Positions 58,528 through 64,000 of a stretch of 64,000 bases of DNA are shown piece by piece. The notes beneath the pieces were generated by a model that saw only the letters and a program-made list of their open reading frames with translations, did not search any database and had not been told where the DNA came from. The stretch spans positions 248,001 through 312,000 of the forward strand of contig JAVHKY010000060.1 of the NCBI GenBank assembly GCA_035079385.1. The letters are read 5' to 3'. The position numbers and the translations under genes are program-made. Origin of the DNA: Aspidiotus rigidus (Eukaryota; Arthropoda; Insecta; Hemiptera; Diaspididae). The number at the start of each line of letters is the position of its first letter. Within the stretch, counting starts at the first letter, position 1.

Positions 58528-58604
58528 GTACCTATACACTTTACCGTGAACGCACAGCACACGTTGTTGCGTAACCGAGATAATAACCAAACTCTTTCAT
58601 CAGC

Positions 58605-59258
58605 TTTATGGAGGGATTTTACTATTGTTTGCTAGAATTCGTCACCTACCTATCTATGTAAAACAGTTCAGAAAATTTTTTTTTCTTTTTTAAGCAAATT
58701 GTCTTTTATGAAGAACTAATTTTACATAAGTTAGCAGATAGTTGCTGACGAATTTTATGAATAATACATTCCGACCCAAACGTAAGAAAACAATGAGAAA
58801 TAAGAGACAGCGCAAAAGTTCTGAAGCAAACACATGAAGTCAGAGAAGAAATTTGAATGAACTAATGCAGGAATTGAAGCAGGCAATAGCATGTAAAGAA
58901 CTAAGTATTATATTTTTGCCACTAACAGGAATGTATAGTTGAAGGAAAATTCTTTTCTATTGAGTATTTCTTATCCGTTGGAGCCTCAGAAACAATTGTA
59001 CAATTATGAAATATCCAGAGATAGGTATAGGAGGATTTATTTAAATGGTACGACAAAAAGAAACAATAATAAACCAAGAAACAATAATAAACCGGTATTA
59101 AAAATAGGCTGCCCGAGAGCGTTAAAAATAAAAACAACTGATATGGAGTGGGAAACAAAGAACGAGAATACGGAAGAGAATTGGAAGGAGTTGAGCCAAG
59201 GATAGGGGCTTAAATTTTTAATTGGGAAAAAAAGATCGGATATGTACAAGTTGGAGTA
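58605..59258. other. Flank between LINE and MULE element, no gene seen
   Basis: May be the remainder of the Helitron relic begun at 55372; no terminus found. Confidence 0.35.
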
Positions 59259-59267
59259 ATTGAGTAA

Positions 59268-60622
59268 GGCACCCATTTTTCGGCACAGTAAAAATAAGGA
59301 CTTTGAGCAGTAATTGAATACAAATAGCAGTAGATAATTTCATGCACAGTAAACAATTATTTCAGCAGTAAAATAGGGTTCTGCGCAGTGAAAAATTAAA
59401 TGATAAGTAAATAAATGATTTCCGCAGTAAAAAAATTATAATCGCAGTATGCTCAAAATAGATTGAGTGACTTAAAAAAGGTACGGTCACCGTACTTGTG
59501 AGAGACTATAAAGCTAAGTTACAATACAAAGGAGGTATGATACTAGAGGGAGGGAGGGAATCACAACAACATTGAAATAATAGTTCAGAGTCAAAATACA
59601 TAATAAGATCGGGCGCAGGAGAGTCATAAACAACGAAAATGGTAACAGGATTAACAAGAGTGGAGAAGGAAACACGTAAGGAGGGAGGATACAAGAGGAA
59701 GAGAGGGAATCACAACAACAATAAAATACAAATCACGATAAATTCACTGAACAAGTAAAGCCGGTTTCGATTTAGAAGGTCTACCGCGTCGGCGTTTCTG
59801 GCCCAAGGGAACTGATTTTGCCGCACCGGGAACGGTGACTTTTTTTAATCTCACCATCATACCAACAAGATGTTTACACTGCCCTATTTTTTGGAAATAT
59901 GGACAGGACCATGATTACAGCGATAATGCACTTTCATTCCTTCCGTCGTATTATTTATATCACATTTATGCCAGATATTTTTGGCTGTCACTGCGTTCTC
60001 GGCTTCGGTTGCTGACGTAAACTGCTGCACTTCGACCCAAGTACGATTTAGACCTCTCCTCCTTCTTTTTGACGGTGGCTCATTACCTTCGCCGTCGTCA
60101 TTTGAATCATTTTCACTACTTTCGTAAAATTCTTCAACGTATTTAGGCATCTTGATAAACTTTCGACACGATAATAGCAGATAAAAAACACTGTATTCTT
60201 CGTTATATCACACGAATGTAAACAAGTAGAACTGAGCTTAATTCAAAATACCTAAGTACAGTGCGATACCTTCGCACATTGCACGTGCTACCAAAATGAG
60301 TCATGTTAAAGCAAGCATAATTTCATTCGCAATCATCTTAAGAAAACTGCATGCTGACCTCGTTTAATCTTGCCCGTTTAATGATGACACAACGTCGGAA
60401 ATCCTCATTTCACAGTTCATTTTCTGTAATACTGTTCAATGATCTACTGCGTATATTCCCTAATTTACTTTTCCAAATACTGATTTTTACGGTTCAATTC
60501 CGGTAATACTGTTCTGTGATTTACTGTGTACATTCCCTAATTTACTGCTCCCAATACTGATTTTTACTGTTTATTTGTTTACTGTGCAAATACCATTTTT
60601 ACTGGGTGAATAAATATTCCCC
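59268..60622 (-). mobile_element. Non-autonomous MULE with 9-bp duplication
   Basis: ATTGAGTAA occurs perfectly on both sides (59259-59267 and 60623-60631). The ends are imperfect inverted repeats (GGCACCCATTTTTCGGCACAGTAAAAAT against GGGGAATATTTATTCACCCAGTAAAAAT). Next to each end are many copies of CAGTAA (left, plus strand) or TTACTG (right). The interior keeps both ends of a SWIM-type MULE transposase gene on the minus strand. Confidence 0.85.
59744..60150 (-). pseudogene. MULE transposase with its core deleted
   Basis: The ATG at 60150 starts an acidic segment, a KRRRRG nuclear-localisation-like stretch and the block TWVEVQQFTSATEAENAV ... GMKVHYRC, an N-terminal DNA-binding region of insect MULE proteins. 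At 59919-59903 it jumps, in another frame, to CPYFQKIGQCKHLVG, the C-x8-C-x-H half of a SWIM zinc finger. The tail RRRGRPSKSKPALLVQ, an AT-hook-like end, stops at 59744. The catalytic DDE region, normally several hundred residues, is absent. Confidence 0.7.
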
Positions 60623-60631
60623 ATTGAGTAA

Positions 60632-61275
60632 TGCCGGTAGTTGAAAGATTGGAAACTGTTTTTGAGTAATTACATAGGGTAGAGGTTCCATCAGTCAACC
60701 TCATATTCTTTCCCACACGCTCCAACCTCTCCAAACGCATTAACAAACAAATACTTAACTCGAGCCTAGTTCACTGATATAAGTTTAACTTCAAATCTTA
60801 CTCAAAGAAGCTAGTCCAAATAAAAAATGATATTCACATCTCCTGAGACACCTCAGATCAACTCTCAAATCCTAAAATTGAGTACATCTCAAGAACTACC
60901 TATCCAATTTTCCGCAACAAATTGGGGTTGAATGATTTTATGTAATATAGAACTACAACTTGACAGCATTTTGAGAAAATCCATCCAATAATCTCGGAGT
61001 TATAGTAATGCGATTTGTTTTTTTTTTTTTTAATTGAGCATATCTCGGTAACTACTCACGAGATCCCCCCAAAAAACTTTAGGGTTAGGTATATTTTCTG
61101 ATATAACAATATAATCTGCCCAAGTTTCAAAAGAATTCGTTCAGTAGTTTTGGAGGAGTTTCGTGGACAATAAAATCTTATTATAAACAAATAAATCGTC
61201 TTATAATCCATTAAGGAAACCTAAATTTTATTTTATTTAATCCAAAAAATAAGAAATTTTCTCAACAGTTTTAAT
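60632..61275 (-). repeat. Dispersed repeat A copy 3 (partial, inverse)
   Basis: CATCTCCTGAGACACCTCAGATCAACTCTCAAAT and TTCAGTAGTTTTGGAGGAGTTTCGTGGACAA are inverses of repeat A blocks in the order expected for the minus strand. Confidence 0.7.
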
Positions 61276-61284
61276 ATTATTTAA

Positions 61285-62340
61285 GAATGACGTTATTCGA
61301 AGGTACAGTACCGACGGATAAAACGTTATTCGAAGGTACTGGACAAAACACGTAATTTAATAGAAAAGTTGTTTTATTATAGGAAAAATATAAGTATGTC
61401 ATACTAATTATATGTACATGACTTAATGTGAAGTACAAGTGTAGTACAAAAAACGTAAGTAAGTCAAATTTGCTTTCAATCACTCTGCTAATTTGGCTGA
61501 TTTTGCAATTGGCCTCGTACAAATCGGATACTACTTCTTTCTCCTTATTGTTCAGCTCCACACTACGAAAAGTTGCTTCGCTCACCTCATGGTTGTGCAG
61601 CAAATTTACGAATGTCACTCGCACTACGCATGACTTGGGCTTGTAGCAAGTAATTTTAGCCGGACATCCAAGGTAGTTGTATCGCAATTTGGTACGTTTA
61701 CCTGTACTTTCTGAAGCTCGTTTTACTCCGTGTCGACATAGAACAGTGACCTGGCGTTGATTGTTTGTGGTGATAGTCAGCGGTTCATAATTAGCGTTAC
61801 AAAAAACATGAAATTCTTCCAGGAATTGTTCGTAAGAGTCAAATTCTTTTCCTACTTCGACGAACGTATTTTTCTTCTCCATGATAACTTCACAAACAAT
61901 ACAATTCAACTGCTCAAACAGAACAGGGAAACTTTTTCGATCTTGTAAATGATAAGATATTACACACAGTGCATCAGCGATGACTTGACGAGAAATGAAG
62001 CTTTCTTCTCCCGTTCATACCCTTCTCATGTGCAGATCTTAGAAGAAATTTTAACCAGTCAGTACATATACTATTGTATACTGTGAATCAACGAGGGTAA
62101 GAGCGATGACTTATCGAGAAATTGAGCATACACATTTTTCCCCTCACACCGTACTATTCTGCACAACTCAGAAGAAAGTTCAACCAGTTAGTACATACAC
62201 AATCTTTGTCTTATCTGCCGCGACTGTATCCCATCAGCATTGACACGGACAACATTAGCGACTATAATATTGCCTTGCTGTATACCACCGAATAACGTAC
62301 GTTCTATTCGTCCGTACTGTACCTTCGAATAATCACTTCG
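61285..62340 (-). mobile_element. MULE-like element with 9-bp duplication carrying a zinc-finger exon
   Basis: ATTATTTAA flanks both ends (61276-61284 and 62341-62349). Inverted ends share TTATTCGAAGGTACAGTACnGACG. The 1056-bp element contains one open frame on the minus strand and a duplicated upstream block. Confidence 0.8.
61460..61882 (-). CDS. FAR1/ZSWIM3-like zinc-finger fragment
   Basis: Starting at the ATG at 61882 (ATCATGG), the frame gives VGKEFDSYEQFLEEFHVFC, then VLCRHGVKRASESTGKRTK, YNYLGCPAKITCY and LLHNHEVSEATF. The spacing of C ... C ... H-x-H is that of the WRKY/GCM1-type finger found in FAR1, ZSWIM3-like proteins and many MULE transposases, where it binds DNA. After about 61460 the frame continues to 61277 without conserved sequence and into the terminal repeat, so an intron or a deletion lies there. 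No stop interrupts the domain. It may be a captured host exon or the N-terminus of the transposase of this element; the second is more likely given the 9-bp duplication. Confidence 0.6.
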
Positions 62341-62349
62341 ATTATTTAA

Positions 62350-63719
62350 TTTTGGAACGATGATCAGAATTATAATCTATAGTGACCGATAAAGTATGTA
62401 ACCGCGGGAAAACGAGCCTTAATGGTATAATGCTTCTTTCTCGAGAAAAAAAAACAAAACAAACTTCCTGAATTTAGTGCAAACTCCCTTTTAATTGGTG
62501 ACATCATTCTGTCCCTCCCGGTATAATATATTGTACCGCTGTCTCTTACTCACAAAAGAAAGAGAACTTATATGCAGATTTAAGTAGAGAGATCATCGTA
62601 CAAGTAACTAAAAACGATTGTCAATATATCGCGTAGTCTTCGATCATTGTAATATTTTTGTGAATGTTTCGGATCATAAATAAACTTACTCGAATAGAAC
62701 GATTAAATTGCGTATATTTTACAAATTGTCGTTACAGTCAGAATTGCACAATTTTCTAGAATTATCTGATTCTTCGTTTTTGTAATCACCGATTTCCAGA
62801 GCATTTGTCGCAGTATTATCTGAATCTGCTTTCTCTAATGCAGCAGTAAAACTGGTGAGTTTCAGCAGTAATAAAGGGATAATGTATAGTAAACTACCGG
62901 AAGTAATTTTCAGTTGTATGAACAGTAAAGAAAAGATTTGTAGCTCTCTTTCTCTGACCGCAAGTGACACAAAATCTTTTTTAGGGTCGGCGCTCGTCGC
63001 GGTAACCAACTCCATTGAAAACAATCGTCCATTGAAATCACAGTTTCACGGGCTTTTTTTTTTTTTTTCTTATTACTTTTCGTTGTCTCACTTCAAATGC
63101 CCACGTGGTCACATTCAGGCCACGCACAAATAAGCTGTCGTCAGGATGTAGTGAACTGCAACAAACAGTCATTTGGTTTATCAACAATCATGTCCATTGT
63201 CCTTTAATTAAGCGCATCGAGATAACAAAAGCCAAATTTAATTTTTCCTGTTCACGTTAAGAAGCCTTCAGCCAGGAAATGCTTCTCATACCTTACACAC
63301 TCTTCTTATAATCATTTAGATTTAATTATGGGAGTGCGTTGGAAAATTGATCAATTAGATCTTGATGATGCGCTCTTTTCATGTTAAATTTAATTTTAGT
63401 ATACTGCTTGGGTGGTCAAATTGTGCTGACCAGTAGGTACTGTCCTCGAACATTTTCACTGGCATTTTCATTTGTTTACTATGATAATTTGTTCTCGCGG
63501 CGCAATATATCAATTTACTGCTGGTTCCCAATATTTCTCTGCTTCTGTATTTCTTTACTGATTGTTTCTTGTAAGACTGGTTAAATGTTGGTATTATTTT
63601 GCGGATTGCAATTGTCGTTGTTTTATTGCTCAAACCACCAATTCAAAAGTGCCGATAAATGGCAGCCCATTTATTTGTATATAATGTAGGCCTATAATCA
63701 CCCGATTGGAAAAATCGAG
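62350..63719. other. No gene recognised; CAGTAA words
   Basis: CAGTAA-type words at 62830-62940 are mirrored by TTACTG words at 63470-63570, resembling the subterminal regions of the MULE at 59268, but no end or duplication could be fixed. A (T)n tract lies at 63053-63069. Confidence 0.35.
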
Positions 63720-64000
63720 CAGTTTTGACACGTTTGACATGTCAATTTGAAGTCAAGCTTTGACATTTGCCAAGCTCCGCCCCCTGCCAAACAAGTTGTC
63801 AAACTTGAGCTGTAATTTGACCAGTCAATTTCTATTCAAAGATTGTCACAACAATGTTTGACTCTTGTTTGAATCCAGTTAGACTAGTTAAATTCATGCC
63901 AAACATTGACAGTTTTCAAAATGGCTTCCTGCTAAACGCGCTGTCAAACATTAACCTAATTTTGCCCAGTCAATTGTGAAAGAACCGTAGCGCAGTCTAG
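63720..64000. repeat. Cluster of TGTCAAA/TTTGACA words
   Basis: About ten TTTGAC(A) or (T)GTCAAA words occur in 250 bp in both orientations, running to the window edge. Confidence 0.6.

Larger units (their letters stand above)
56257..58594 (-). mobile_element. Internally deleted LINE with target duplication
   Basis: On the minus strand the element ends in a 13-nt A tail (56257-56269), with AATAAA about 10-15 nt before it. TTTCATCAGC lies on both sides (56247-56256 and 58595-58604), a duplication of at least 10 bp. It has ORF1 and an endonuclease start, but the reverse transcriptase is missing: the endonuclease motif GDWNAK (56385-56410) is followed within about 15 bp by the final codons of ORF2 (RRIGETYAQEWASGM). 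A hAT-like MITE is inserted in its 5' untranslated region. Confidence 0.85.

Noticed and set aside
62719..63133. Opposed frames at 62719-63024 and 62855-63133
   Set aside because: No motif; they overlap CAGTAA repeat words and a poly-T tract.

Overview
The window reads as AT-rich nuclear DNA of an arthropod, most likely an insect. The support is an insect-type carboxylesterase exon with spliceosomal borders and a dense set of insect-type mobile elements: Ty3/gypsy, Helitron, Ginger, MULE, hAT-type MITEs and a LINE. Hemiptera (scale insect or mealybug-like) is a guess from sequence style only. There is no bacterial gene organisation, no CRISPR array and no tRNA or rRNA gene that I could see. 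The only piece that looks like a conserved host gene is one esterase exon at the extreme left; almost everything else is transposable-element sequence, much of it nested.

Layout. 41-226: esterase exon, followed at once by a decayed minus-strand Ty3/gypsy element of CsRn1 type (about 240-4123). 4124-13293: repeats, foldbacks, a small hAT-like MITE with a clean 8-bp duplication, a decayed gypsy RT/RNase H and a gag-like relic. 13294-21746: a nearly intact Mag-type Ty3/gypsy element (150-bp LTRs differing at one base, 5-bp target duplication, tRNA-Ser-type primer site, all catalytic residues present), split between protease and reverse transcriptase by a 3.6-kb Helitron at 15053-18641. 21747-38879: old repeats, three palindromic or foldback elements, several MITEs, an internally deleted Ginger relative (31874-32888) and a MULE transposase pseudogene. 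39035-41618: a complete Ginger element with long inverted repeats and an apparently intact two-exon integrase-like transposase. 46036-55371: a head-to-tail array of six Helitrons joined end to start with no intervening base; the middle four units are 1193 bp each and appear identical. 55372-58604: a diverged Helitron relic with an OTU-like motif, interrupted by an internally deleted LINE that itself carries a 462-bp hAT-like MITE. 59268-60622 and 61285-62340: two MULE-type elements with 9-bp duplications that keep only terminal parts of a transposase gene or one zinc-finger exon.

How it fits together. Several insertions can be read against paralogous unoccupied copies in the same window, which gives a relative chronology. 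Repeat family A is old; the Mag retrotransposon and the Ginger element each landed in a copy of it. A Helitron then landed in the retrotransposon. The 3' hairpin and CTAG end of that Helitron match those of the tandem array, so one replication machinery probably mobilised both. No autonomous Helitron Rep/helicase gene is present here. The most unusual object is the Helitron array: its seamless joints, its identical units and one chimeric unit fit rolling-circle read-through followed by recombination or template switching.
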